A model generated the notes under the pieces. That model was not told the origin of the DNA and did not search any database. It saw only the letters and a program-made list of their open reading frames with translations. Source: Caloranaerobacter azorensis DSM 13643 (lineage in GTDB: Bacteria > Bacillota > Clostridia > Tissierellales > Thermohalobacteraceae). Taken from it: a stretch of 64,000 nucleotides of DNA. The DNA lies in contig NZ_FQXO01000007.1 in the NCBI RefSeq assembly GCF_900129995.1, positions 1 through 64,000 of the forward strand, in the 5' to 3' direction. Within the stretch, counting starts at the first letter, position 1; each line of letters opens with the position of its first letter. Position numbers and translations under genes: made by a program. Below, in pieces: positions 17,728-26,206 of the stretch.

Positions 17728-18715
17728 CTATATCTTCACCATCCTTTTTGACTCTGGTAATCTTAACAGCTATTTTATTATTTTTAATTCCAGGTACTCC
17801 ATAAAACTTCGTTTTTGATCCAACTTTAATTTCTAATTCACTATCTGTTGTTCTATTAAGTTTTATAACATCACCTACTCGTAAATCTAATAAATCTTTA
17901 ACTGTAATCAAAGTACTTCCAATTTCGGCTATTAAAGGTACCTTTACTTTTCTTATTCTCTTTTTAACAACATCTATTTCAGTAGAATCAATATCTTTAC
18001 TATTTGTCGAATACCAAAGCTTAGTGCTTAATTTGTTCAATATAGGTTCTATCGTTAAATGAGGAATACATATATTAGCCATTCCCTCTGTTTCTCCTAT
18101 TTTCACATTTAACGTAATCAATACTATTGTTTCACTAGGAGAAACTATCTGTATAAATTGTGAATTAGTTTCTATTTTCTCCAAAGACGGTTTCAAGTCT
18201 AATATATTATCCCAAGCTTGTGTTATTATATCTTGAATCCGGCAAAAAACCTGCTTTAATAATACTAATTCTATTTCAGTAAAACTGCGATTTAATTCAA
18301 CACTACTACCATTACCTCCTAATAATCTGTCTATGACAGCATAAGCAATATTTGGTGAAATATCTAAAATAATTTGTCCGGATAATGGATTAAAATTTAT
18401 AATTGAAAGAAAAGCAGGATTTGAAATTGCATTACTAAACTCACTAAAAACATATTGATCAATAGTTAAGACTTCTACATTTACAGGTGCTCTTAAATAA
18501 CCTGATAAAAATGTCTGTAGTAATCTAGCTAACTTATCATGAATAATGCCCAATGTCCTCATTTGGTCTTTAGCTATTTTTTGCGGATTTCTGAAATCAT
18601 ATTTCCTTACTTTCTTTTCTTTTGCTTCTTCTTTTATCTCTTTAACATCTACTTCTCCGGAAGTTAAAGCCTTGAGTAGGGCATCTATTTCACTCTGTGA
18701 AAGAACTTCTGACAA
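17717..18715 (-). CDS. fliM: Flagellar motor switch protein FliM
   Basis: FliM forms the C-ring and receives CheY-P. The 332-residue protein starts with the CheY-P binding motif VLSQSEIDALL, has the CheC-like middle domain (about 45-240) and the C-terminal SpoA/FliN-like domain (about 250-330). The start codon is TTG, 7 bases after AGGGAGGT. It overlaps fliY by 11 bases and follows fliL by 13 bases. Confidence 0.96.
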   Translation of the reverse strand: MSEVLSQSEIDALLKALTSGEVDVKEIKEEAKEKKVRKYDFRNPQKIAKDQMRTLGIIHDKLARLLQTFLSGYLRAPVNVEVLTIDQYVFSEFSNAISNPAFLSIINFNPLSGQIILDISPNIAYAVIDRLLGGNGSSVELNRSFTEIELVLLKQVFCRIQDIITQAWDNILDLKPSLEKIETNSQFIQIVSPSETIVLITLNVKIGETEGMANICIPHLTIEPILNKLSTKLWYSTNSKDIDSTEIDVVKKRIRKVKVPLIAEIGSTLITVKDLLDLRVGDVIKLNRTTDSELEIKVGSKTKFYGVPGIKNNKIAVKITRVKKDGEDIDDE

Positions 18716-18728
18716 TAGTTATACCTCC

Positions 18729-19142
18729 CTACTGTACAATTAATTCTTTAAAATATATATTTGTTATATCTTTAGTATTAAATAATTCTGCCAACTTTTC
18801 TGTAATTTCTTTTTGAAGTAAAATTTGCCCATTACTACCCTCTAATTCTTTTTCTGTTTTGCTTCTGATAATTTCATTAATCTGATTATTTATTAGAAAC
18901 TTCTTTTTCTCTAATATTTTTAACAATTCCTTATCTGTTACCTCCACAGTAATATTAATTTTAACAATACTGCTACTATCCTTTACATTACTATACATCT
19001 CACCTACTTCAAAATAAAATTTTTCTTTTGGTTTATTAACATCTGTCTTACTTTTAATATATAAAAAAGAAAAAACAGCTACTAAAATCAATGAAACTAC
19101 TAATATTACAACAGCAATAACTAAAATTTTCTTACTATTCAT
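18729..19142 (-). CDS. fliL: Flagellar basal-body associated protein FliL
   Basis: FliL surrounds the stator and supports torque. The 137-residue protein has a short cytoplasmic head, one membrane helix (about 6-28) and a periplasmic FliL/stomatin-like domain (about 45-137) with the usual conserved tail (KEITEKLAELFNTKDITNIY). The ATG at 19142 is preceded by AAGGGG at 8 bases; the longer reading frame would overlap motB and has no site. It follows motB, which fits its role next to the stator. Confidence 0.93.
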   Translation of the reverse strand: MNSKKILVIAVVILVVSLILVAVFSFLYIKSKTDVNKPKEKFYFEVGEMYSNVKDSSSIVKINITVEVTDKELLKILEKKKFLINNQINEIIRSKTEKELEGSNGQILLQKEITEKLAELFNTKDITNIYFKELIVQ

Positions 19143-19159
19143 ATTTACAACCCCTTTTA

Positions 19160-19906
19160 TTAATCTGGTTCCCATTTTGCATAAGATGATTTTAAAATGA
19201 CAATATCTACCCTTCTATTTTTAGCTTTATTTTCAGGTGTATCATTAGGAGCTACAGGCCTGTAATAAGCATATCCAGCTGAAGATATCCTATTTCCTTC
19301 TATTCCCTTCTCTTCTATTAAAAATCTTAAAACATTAGTAGCTCTAATAGCAGATAATTCCCAATTTGATGGAAATTTTGATGTTCTTATAGGATCTGTA
19401 TCTGTATGTCCTTCTATCTTTATATGCTTATGTTTAAATTCTTTTCTATTAAGTATATCTCCTATATATCTTAGAATTTCTTTTGCTTTTGGTTTTATTT
19501 CTGCTTTTCCAGAATCAAAAAACACATTATCTAAAATTCTGATAGTTAGACCTCTTTCTTCAATTCCAGCTATCACTTTAGTTTCTAATCCTTTTTCTTT
19601 TGCATATTCTTCAATCAAAGCTTTTAATTTTCGAAAATCTTCAATCTCTTTTTTTTCGTTTGTAGATTTATCTTGATATAAGTTTCCATTATTTACAAAA
19701 GGTACGTCTTGTATAGTCTTCCCACCTTTTAGAACACCTAGTGAACCTTGAAATGATTTCATAATAGCTTCAAATTTTTGTACGTTTATTTCAGAAAAAG
19801 AAAACAATAACACGAAGAAACAAAGAAGTAAAGTAACCATGTCCCCATATGTAGTCATCCATTCGGGTGCACCTTTTTTTTCTTCTTTTTTTACTCTCTT
19901 TCTCAT
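19160..19906 (-). CDS. motB: Flagellar stator protein MotB (OmpA-type anchor)
   Basis: MotB couples ion flow to rotation and anchors the stator to peptidoglycan. The 248-residue protein has a basic N-terminus, one membrane helix (about 23-43) with the ion-binding Asp22 in TTYGDMVTLLLCFFVLLFS, a plug/linker, and a C-terminal OmpA-like domain (about 125-240) with IKIEGHTDTDPI. The ATG overlaps the motA stop by one base (TAATG). The ion could be sodium or proton; see the separate finding. Confidence 0.95.
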   Translation of the reverse strand: MRKRVKKEEKKGAPEWMTTYGDMVTLLLCFFVLLFSFSEINVQKFEAIMKSFQGSLGVLKGGKTIQDVPFVNNGNLYQDKSTNEKKEIEDFRKLKALIEEYAKEKGLETKVIAGIEERGLTIRILDNVFFDSGKAEIKPKAKEILRYIGDILNRKEFKHKHIKIEGHTDTDPIRTSKFPSNWELSAIRATNVLRFLIEEKGIEGNRISSAGYAYYRPVAPNDTPENKAKNRRVDIVILKSSYAKWEPD

Positions 19907-20691
19907 TATGCTTCCCCACCTTCAGTTTCTTTTTCTATAGCTTTTCTCATTTCAGGTGGCAAGAAGGTTTTTAATTTTTCTTCTATAATCCTAGGGTTTT
20001 CACCTGCTTGAATTGATAAAAGCCCTTCAACAATTAACTCTTTTATAAGTATTTCCTCTCGGCTTCTACCTTTAAGTTTATTAGCAATTGGAATAAAAAT
20101 CAAATTAGCAAATAAAGAACCATAAAAAGTTGTAACTAAAGCTACAGACATATTTGGTCCGATACTAGCAGGATCATCTAAATCTTTAAGCATATTAATA
20201 AGACCTATTAAAGTACCTATCATACCAAATGCAGGCGCATAACTACCCATTGCTTCAAAAATACCTTGCCCTTCACCATGTCTTTCCTCGGTAAAAGACA
20301 GTTCAGTTTCTAATATATTTCGAACAAGCTCTGGATCAGTTCCATCAACTATTAAAACAATCCCTTTCTTTAAGAAAGCATCGTCTACATTCTCTGCAGC
20401 TTCTTCTAATGCAAGAAGTCCTTCTCTTCTAGCTATATTAGCCAGTTTAATTATCTCATTTATTATTTCCATTGGTGAAATATTCTTAGTCATAAATGCA
20501 TTTTTTACAACTTTTAATGTTTTTAATACTTTAGATAGAGGATAACTAACAAAAGTAGCCGCTATAGTTCCTCCAAGAACTATAATTAAAGAAGGAAAGT
20601 CGATAAAGTTTCCTATATTACCTGATTGAGAAATTCCCCATACAACAAATCCAATACCTGCTATGAAACCAATGGCAGTTGCTAAATCCAA
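19906..20691 (-). CDS. motA: Flagellar stator protein MotA (MotP/PomA-like)
   Basis: MotA is the pentameric membrane part of the stator. The 261-residue protein has four membrane helices, the family segment IDFPSLIIVLGGTIAATFVS, a cytoplasmic loop with charged residues that engage FliG, and ALVTTFYGSLFANLIFIPIA near the end. Its N-terminus (MDLATAIGFIAG) looks more like the sodium-type MotP/PomA branch than like E. coli MotA; this is a visual judgement. The start is TTG, 6 bases after GAGGTG. It follows swrD by 3 bases. Confidence 0.95.
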   Translation of the reverse strand: MDLATAIGFIAGIGFVVWGISQSGNIGNFIDFPSLIIVLGGTIAATFVSYPLSKVLKTLKVVKNAFMTKNISPMEIINEIIKLANIARREGLLALEEAAENVDDAFLKKGIVLIVDGTDPELVRNILETELSFTEERHGEGQGIFEAMGSYAPAFGMIGTLIGLINMLKDLDDPASIGPNMSVALVTTFYGSLFANLIFIPIANKLKGRSREEILIKELIVEGLLSIQAGENPRIIEEKLKTFLPPEMRKAIEKETEGGEA

Positions 20692-20694
20692 CAG

Positions 20695-20904
20695 TTACAC
20701 CTCATTTCCTATGTTTAATAAGCTTTTATAAATTTCTCTTTTATAATTTATAACTTTATTTATTACTTCTTCCACGGTTTCTTTTACAACAATCTTCTTA
20801 CCATCAGTTAATGTTACTATCGTATCAGGTGTTGCCTCAACAAATTCAATTAAATCACTATTTAATACAAATTCTTTTCCATTTATTCTTTTCAATATTA
20901 TCAT
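20695..20904 (-). CDS. swrD: FlbD/SwrD-family small flagellar protein
   Basis: The 69-residue protein matches the FlbD family (SwrD in B. subtilis, where it raises swarming torque). It starts with MIILKRINGKEFVLNSDLIE and carries the conserved IVTLTDGKKIVVKETVEEVI segment. The family has no enzymatic motif. It lies between flgE and motA, which fits a link with stator function, and GGAGATGATTAC precedes the ATG. A hairpin separates it from flgE. Confidence 0.9.
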   Translation of the reverse strand: MIILKRINGKEFVLNSDLIEFVEATPDTIVTLTDGKKIVVKETVEEVINKVINYKREIYKSLLNIGNEV

Positions 20905-20930
20905 GTAATCATCTCCATCTACCTACAAGT

Positions 20931-20960
20931 GCTATTAGGGTAGAAATCTACCCCAATAGC
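20931..20960 (-). other. Strong 14-bp RNA hairpin directly after the flgE stop codon
   Basis: In minus-strand RNA the two 14-base halves pair completely with one G-U wobble and a 2-base tip. The structure begins at the last base of the flgE stop codon and ends 26 bases before swrD. It is not followed by a U-tract. The wobble pairs only in this strand, which favours a role in the flagellar transcript, such as protection of the flgE segment from 3' decay. Confidence 0.65.
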
Positions 20961-22231
20961 TACCTTTTCATATTAACTAATTCTTGCAACATTTCATCAG
21001 TTGTTGTTATAACTCTCGAATTTGCTTGAAATCCTCTTTGTGTTGTAATCATCTCTGTAAATTCCATAGACAAATCTACATTTGACATCTCAAGAGCTCC
21101 TGGATTTATCGTTCCAAAACCACTCGAACTAGGTTTCCCAATTTGAGGTTCCCCCGAGTTTGGTGTGCTTTCAAAAAAGTTATTGCCCACTTTTTGTAAA
21201 CCCATAGGATTATCAAATTTAGCTAACACTAATTGTCCCAACGGCTTTTTCTCACCATTTGTAAAACTTCCAGTAATTACACCTGAAGCATCAACAGCAA
21301 AACCAGTTAAAAAACCAGCACTTTTGCCAAGCTGTCCATTTTGATCTGGAACATCAAATCCCTTCACATCATTTTCATTTGCAAATTGAGTTATTTTAGA
21401 AAAATCAACTACTAATTTACTATTTTTACTATCTGAACCAAAATAGTATGTGTCCGTTCCTGAAAACTGTATCTCAAAAGTTTTAGTTGCATTTGTTAAA
21501 AATCCACCATTATCAAAAGTTAATGTCTGTGGTGAACTTGTTGGTGCTGGATTAATAGCCTCACCTGTAGCTAAATTTATTACATTAACAACTTCTAAAT
21601 TCCACTCATTAGGATTAGCTGTTTTGGTAAATTTAAAATTAACCTTATATGAATTACCCAAACTATCTTTTACTACTGTATCTGTTAAAAATTCCTCACT
21701 GTCTTTAAATCTAGAATCTAGATTTCCTATAAATTCAATTGTAGTAGATGCACTTGGCGGTGCTACTTCTGAACGATTAATCATAATAGGAGCATATTCT
21801 CCTTTATCATTTATTCCTAATACTTTAAAACCATCAGGTGTTACCAAATAACCTTCTCTATCCAAAACAAAATTACCTGCTCTTGTATAATAAATATTTT
21901 CATATTTAGGATCATCAGTAATCATAAAAAATCCTTCACCATCAATCATTAAATCTGTTGGATTATCTGTTCTTTGTGTTGGTCCTTTTGTAAAAACTGT
22001 ATTAATTGAACCTAACTTTAGTCCCAAACCTATTTGCTGTGGATTTGTACCGCCTCTGCCTTCTTGAGGGGCTCCAGCACCTCTTACAACTTGACTAAAA
22101 ACCTCTTGAAAATTAACTTGTCCCCTTTTATAACCCACTGTATTTACATTGGCTATATTATTGCCAATTACATCCATTTTTAATTGGTGTAGTCTTAATC
22201 CCGATACACCAGAATACATTGATCTCATCAT
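20960..22231 (-). CDS. flgE: Flagellar hook protein FlgE
   Basis: FlgE polymerises into the hook. The 423-residue protein has the rod/hook N-terminal signature (SGVSGLRLHQLKMDVIGNNIANVNTVGYKR), cut here only in description, a FlgE D2-like middle (about 150-330), and the C-terminal SNVDLSMEFTEMITTQRGFQ coiled region. Length is intermediate for hook proteins. GGAGG lies 8 bases before the first ATG. The gene is framed by hairpins on both sides, unusual in this compact operon, and fits the need for many more copies of FlgE than of its neighbours. Confidence 0.96.
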   Translation of the reverse strand: MMRSMYSGVSGLRLHQLKMDVIGNNIANVNTVGYKRGQVNFQEVFSQVVRGAGAPQEGRGGTNPQQIGLGLKLGSINTVFTKGPTQRTDNPTDLMIDGEGFFMITDDPKYENIYYTRAGNFVLDREGYLVTPDGFKVLGINDKGEYAPIMINRSEVAPPSASTTIEFIGNLDSRFKDSEEFLTDTVVKDSLGNSYKVNFKFTKTANPNEWNLEVVNVINLATGEAINPAPTSSPQTLTFDNGGFLTNATKTFEIQFSGTDTYYFGSDSKNSKLVVDFSKITQFANENDVKGFDVPDQNGQLGKSAGFLTGFAVDASGVITGSFTNGEKKPLGQLVLAKFDNPMGLQKVGNNFFESTPNSGEPQIGKPSSSGFGTINPGALEMSNVDLSMEFTEMITTQRGFQANSRVITTTDEMLQELVNMKR

Positions 22232-22252
22232 ATTAAAAACCTCCTTTGTTTT

Positions 22253-22280
22253 TTTATGCCGTCTGTCAGTCAGGCATAAA
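22253..22280 (-). other. Hairpin in the leader just upstream of the flgE ribosome binding site
   Basis: The 8-base arms TTTATGCC and GGCATAAA surround a 12-base loop, and the AAAGGAGG of flgE follows a few bases later. A smaller candidate stem (AGCT...AGCT with CC/GG inside) lies just upstream within the same 70-base gap. No terminator-type U-tract follows. It may shield the 5' end of the flgE segment or modulate its translation. Confidence 0.5.
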
Positions 22281-22301
22281 TAGCTCCCTAAAAAGGTCCA
22301 G

Positions 22302-22685
22302 CTATATAATTACAGCTCCATCAATATTAGTAAACACATTTTCTCTTAACTGTTCTTGAGTTACTGTTGTAATAACAGTTCTATTTCTAACACTTATTAT
22401 AAAAGCCTTATCTTTAAAAAGAACTAAAGCTTCTTTAACACCCTTATTTTCTGCCTTATTAATAGCATTTTCTATATTCCTTAAATCATCTTTATTAAGC
22501 TTTATATTTCTCAATTCCATTCTCTTAACTGCATGTTTCGAAAATTTCAACTGATTATTTTTTTCTTCAAATCTTTTTAATATCTCATTAAAATTACAAT
22601 TTTGTTCTGAATTTATCTTTCTTTTTATATATTCATTATGATTAATTCTATTCCCCATTATTATATTTTCATACGAAACATTCAT
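22302..22685 (-). CDS. Flagellar operon protein of the TIGR02530 type
   Basis: This 127-residue protein matches the small conserved flagellar-operon family I know as TIGR02530, found between flgD and flgE in many Firmicutes. The conserved half (about 45-120) contains FSKHAVKRMELRNIKLN and KDKAFIISVRNRTVITTV. Its function is not established; the position suggests a role in hook assembly. The ATG at 22685 is chosen because GGAG lies 8 bases upstream; the GTG and ATG before it overlap the flgD stop. Confidence 0.8.
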   Translation of the reverse strand: MNVSYENIIMGNRINHNEYIKRKINSEQNCNFNEILKRFEEKNNQLKFSKHAVKRMELRNIKLNKDDLRNIENAINKAENKGVKEALVLFKDKAFIISVRNRTVITTVTQEQLRENVFTNIDGAVII

Positions 22686-22690
22686 ATACA

Positions 22691-23131
22691 TCACTCCAGA
22701 TTCGTATTACTAAAGCTGTAATATATTTCATTTATATTGTCCTCAATAGAATTTAATACTGTCTTAATTTCTAACAGCTTTTCAGTATTTTCCTTTTGAA
22801 AGCTGTTAATTAAACTCTTAATTTCTTTTTTGATTTCCTCTTGATAACTGTTAAAATTTTTGATCTCCTCTAATATATCCTTTTGCGACTTCTGCAAGTT
22901 TTCATCTAGTGTCTGTATTCTTTCTAATGTACTAAATTGAGCCATCTGTGAAATAAACTCTTTATCATCAATAGGATTTAATGGATCCTGATTCTTCAAC
23001 TGTGTCACTAATAACTTTAAAAAAGCATCTTTCCCTAAAGTATTATTGTCTGTATCAGTTTTTTTATCGGATTTTGAATTTTCATCTTTAAAACTATAAA
23101 ATATCTGATCGTTAACCTTATTAACGCTCAT
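22691..23131 (-). CDS. flgD: Hook-cap / hook assembly protein FlgD
   Basis: FlgD caps the growing hook. The 146-residue protein has the N-terminal FlgD signature [20 protein letters not shown] followed by [19 protein letters not shown], then a coiled tail rich in Lys and Glu. It is shorter than enterobacterial FlgD because the C-terminal Ig/Tudor-like domains are absent, which is common in Firmicutes. AGGAGTGA precedes the ATG. It follows fliK by 13 bases. Confidence 0.93.
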   Translation of the reverse strand: MSVNKVNDQIFYSFKDENSKSDKKTDTDNNTLGKDAFLKLLVTQLKNQDPLNPIDDKEFISQMAQFSTLERIQTLDENLQKSQKDILEEIKNFNSYQEEIKKEIKSLINSFQKENTEKLLEIKTVLNSIEDNINEIYYSFSNTNLE

Positions 23132-23144
23132 TAAAATATCACTC

Positions 23145-24485
23145 CTATGCTTTTAAATCAATATTATTTTCTATAAAACTATCTAATAGCCCATTTTCAT
23201 ATAAAAATTCATTTTCAATCTCTTGACTTATTAACTTATTTTTCTCTTGATTCATAGAATAATTTCTATTGTAACCAGATTGTGAATTATAATTATCAAA
23301 ATTCGAACTTTGTCCAATATCTATACTAAATTCATAAACTTCTAATCCTTGTTCTTTAAGATTATCTTTTAGCATATCCAAATTTGCTTCTATTGCTTGT
23401 TTTACCTGATAATTTTCTACAATAATTCGAGCTGAAACTAAATTTTCTTTTGTTGTAATCTTTAAAAACAAATCACCTAAAACTTCTGGTTTTAACTTAA
23501 TTCTTATTTCCGGATTCATTTTTCTAGGATTTATAATCAATTTTTCAACAATCTGCTTCATTAACATATTTTTATCTATATTATGAAATAAAGTCTTTTC
23601 ATTAACTAATTTGTCTTCATAATTATTCAAAATATTTTCTTTAACACCATTAAACCTATCAATCAAGCTATTCATATGATTGTTTATTATTAAAATTTTT
23701 TCACTTTTGTTGCCTATAAAATCATTTTCTATTACTTTTTTATCTTCTATTAATAAACTTTCTTTTATAGGTATCTTATGATCTTCTTGCTTTTCTTTAT
23801 TAACTAATCTTATTTCTTTATTTTCTTTATTTGCATCACTTTTTATATACATATTATTTTCTTTCATATTACCTATTTCACTTAAAAAGTTTTGAGAAAA
23901 ATTAAAATTCCCATTTTGCTTATTTTCGTTTAATAAATCTTCTACTAGAAGATCCAATTTGCTAATTATTTTATCAATATCTTGCTCCATCTTAATCCCT
24001 TTATTCTTTTCATATGTTTGTAATAAGTTCTTTATTTGATTTGTCAATTCTATAATGTTTTCTCCTAATACATGCTTTTCATCGTTTTCAAATTGAATCA
24101 ATAAACTTTTAAGATCACTATTCAACTCAAGTTCTTCATTATTTAATAAAATCTTATTAATATAAGCTATTATCTCTTTAATATTTTCTTTTTCATCATT
24201 ATAGACAACTTCATCTTTTTGTGTTTTTTTACAATCAATATCTTTTCTTTTTAATTTAACTTTACTATCTTCGTCATTTTTGCATTTACTATAATTTTTG
24301 TTAGCCAAAGAAATAGTTTGTCCATTTTGAACTTCATTTTTCCCATCATCTGCTTTGTTTTTTTTATTATTCAATTTACCATTTAATATATTTTCAAAAC
24401 TATTATGCTTTGAATCCTTTGATTTGCACTTTGTATCGGATTTAAAATTATTATTAATAAAAGCTATTTCCGCAATACTATTCAC
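23145..24485 (-). CDS. fliK: Hook-length control protein FliK
   Basis: FliK measures hook length and triggers the FlhB switch. The 446-residue protein is mostly low-complexity Lys/Asn/Glu sequence (about 1-330), followed by the conserved C-terminal domain (about 335-425) with [17 protein letters not shown] and [20 protein letters not shown]. The start is GTG, 4 bases after a very strong AAAGGAGGTGA; the upstream ATG codons overlap the previous stop and this site. The position before flgD is canonical. Confidence 0.92.
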   Translation of the reverse strand: MNSIAEIAFINNNFKSDTKCKSKDSKHNSFENILNGKLNNKKNKADDGKNEVQNGQTISLANKNYSKCKNDEDSKVKLKRKDIDCKKTQKDEVVYNDEKENIKEIIAYINKILLNNEELELNSDLKSLLIQFENDEKHVLGENIIELTNQIKNLLQTYEKNKGIKMEQDIDKIISKLDLLVEDLLNENKQNGNFNFSQNFLSEIGNMKENNMYIKSDANKENKEIRLVNKEKQEDHKIPIKESLLIEDKKVIENDFIGNKSEKILIINNHMNSLIDRFNGVKENILNNYEDKLVNEKTLFHNIDKNMLMKQIVEKLIINPRKMNPEIRIKLKPEVLGDLFLKITTKENLVSARIIVENYQVKQAIEANLDMLKDNLKEQGLEVYEFSIDIGQSSNFDNYNSQSGYNRNYSMNQEKNKLISQEIENEFLYENGLLDSFIENNIDLKA

Positions 24486-24502
24486 TAACTCACCTCCTTT
24501 CA

Positions 24503-25741
24503 TCATTGTAAAGCTAATTTTCTTGTAATTTCAGTTGCCTTTCTATCATTTAAATTCTTTAATATTTCTGACACAGTCGTCTTTTTTAACCTTCTTAATA
24601 TATCTATCGCCAATTTTGAATCAGATACAGTATAATAGTTAATAGAATCTATTTTAAGTGCTGTTAACTCTTTGTCATTTATAATTAATTTTTCAATAAT
24701 ATTAGCTACATCCCTGGGATCCATCTTCTCATAAACTAAAACTAAATCATTTAATTTTTCCTCATACTCTTTTATGTAATCAATAATCTGGCTCAATTTA
24801 ACTGTAATATTTTCTTTTGAACTAGTTAATAGTTCTTCCCGCCTAATATTATAAAATAACTCATCAACAAATTCTTTATCTCTTGAATATTTAAGAATAT
24901 CAGCTGCTTTTTCTAGAGGTAAATTAATATATATTTTAGCCAAATCACTTATTGAATATCTTTCTGTATTCCCCAATACTTTAAAAGCATCATATGAATT
25001 TTTCCCTGCATAAATTTTCGCTAAATCTTTAAACTCTTCATATTTCATTTCTTTTTCTAATAAATAAGATTTTAATAAATACATTTTATCTTTATCAATT
25101 AACGATATTTTGGATAATATTAAATTCTTTTCTTCATCACTTAAATAATATAGAATTTCTACTACTTTCTTATCATCCATATTATTAATTACATCTGCAA
25201 TTTTATCCTGTTCATCTGTATCTCCATTAATTTTCTCTTTAATTTCTTTTAAAACTAAATAATTATCCATCTTTTGAAGTCTTTCTGCTTCTTTTTTAAT
25301 ACTATCTTGTTTCTCTTTTTGTATTTCATCATATAGTGAAAAAAGTAAATCCTTCCTTAATTCCCTTTCCCTAACCAACTTAATTATATCAACTGTTTTA
25401 TTCGGATACTTATTATTCATTAATCTTATAATGTCATTATAAAGTTTGTTATCATCTTTTTTTATAATATACAATTTGTCTGCCGCATTATTTATATCAA
25501 TCTCATTAAAGTATTCGATAAGAAATGTTTTTTTGGCTTCAATTTCTTCTTCAGTTGGATAACTATTAAAATATTCTCCTACAAAACCAGGAGCATCTTT
25601 TAAATGATTATTAACTAACATTCTAAAGGAATCAACTTTATAATAAATTGTTGCTAAAACTCCAATTGGTATAGTTAATACCAGAAATATAATAATAATT
25701 ATAGAAATAATTTTGTTACTACTCTTTTTTTCTTTAGTCAT
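24503..25741 (-). CDS. MotE/YlxF-like protein with MgtE_N-type helices
   Basis: The 412-residue protein occupies the ylxF place between fliJ and fliK. It has one N-terminal membrane helix (about 10-33), a charged helical stretch (about 60-170), and a C-terminal MgtE N-domain-like region (about 330-412) with VYEKMDPRDVANIIEKL and LDILRRLKKTTVSEILKNLN. An apparently related, more diverged copy lies at about 175-260 (NNMDDKKVVEILYYLSDEEK). B. subtilis YlxF is about half as long. MotE-type proteins act as chaperones of the stator or export system; function here is inferred. Confidence 0.75.
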   Translation of the reverse strand: MTKEKKSSNKIISIIIIIFLVLTIPIGVLATIYYKVDSFRMLVNNHLKDAPGFVGEYFNSYPTEEEIEAKKTFLIEYFNEIDINNAADKLYIIKKDDNKLYNDIIRLMNNKYPNKTVDIIKLVRERELRKDLLFSLYDEIQKEKQDSIKKEAERLQKMDNYLVLKEIKEKINGDTDEQDKIADVINNMDDKKVVEILYYLSDEEKNLILSKISLIDKDKMYLLKSYLLEKEMKYEEFKDLAKIYAGKNSYDAFKVLGNTERYSISDLAKIYINLPLEKAADILKYSRDKEFVDELFYNIRREELLTSSKENITVKLSQIIDYIKEYEEKLNDLVLVYEKMDPRDVANIIEKLIINDKELTALKIDSINYYTVSDSKLAIDILRRLKKTTVSEILKNLNDRKATEITRKLALQ

Positions 25742-25753
25742 AATAAACCCCCG

Positions 25754-26194
25754 CTAATTTTTACTGCTTCTAAAGTTTACAATTTCATCTACTAATTTAT
25801 CTTCTTCTTTTTTGATTTCATAAATAAACTCATTATAATGCTTTTCCTTAATCTTTTCCATCATCTTCTTTTCTTTCAACGCTTCTAAAAGATTCTTTTT
25901 CTTACTATCCACTACGTCTTTGGCATTATATACTCTAGCCTTTTGCTCTACTATTTCTTTATTAATATAGTCTATTATCATATTATAATTTTTCAAATCA
26001 AATATAGTCGTATTTTTCACATTTATATTTCTCATAGCTAATTCATTCTTCTTATAATTCATTAATTCTCTAAGTTTATTTTCTTCAGTTCTCAAAATTT
26101 CTTTTGCCCTATTATAATCAGCCAATCTTAAGTTTTCTACAGTTTCTCTATATTCTAATATCTTTTGAAATTTAAATTTAAAATTATTTTGCAT
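25754..26194 (-). CDS. fliJ: Flagellar export chaperone FliJ
   Basis: FliJ is a small coiled-coil protein that links the ATPase FliI to the gate protein FlhA. The 146-residue protein is almost entirely helical with the family start FKFQKILEYRETVENLRLAD and no other domain. AGGATG precedes the ATG. It follows fliI by 12 bases, as in nearly all flagellar operons. Confidence 0.93.
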   Translation of the reverse strand: MQNNFKFKFQKILEYRETVENLRLADYNRAKEILRTEENKLRELMNYKKNELAMRNINVKNTTIFDLKNYNMIIDYINKEIVEQKARVYNAKDVVDSKKKNLLEALKEKKMMEKIKEKHYNEFIYEIKKEEDKLVDEIVNFRSSKN

Positions 26195-26206
26195 TCAAAT
26201 CACATC

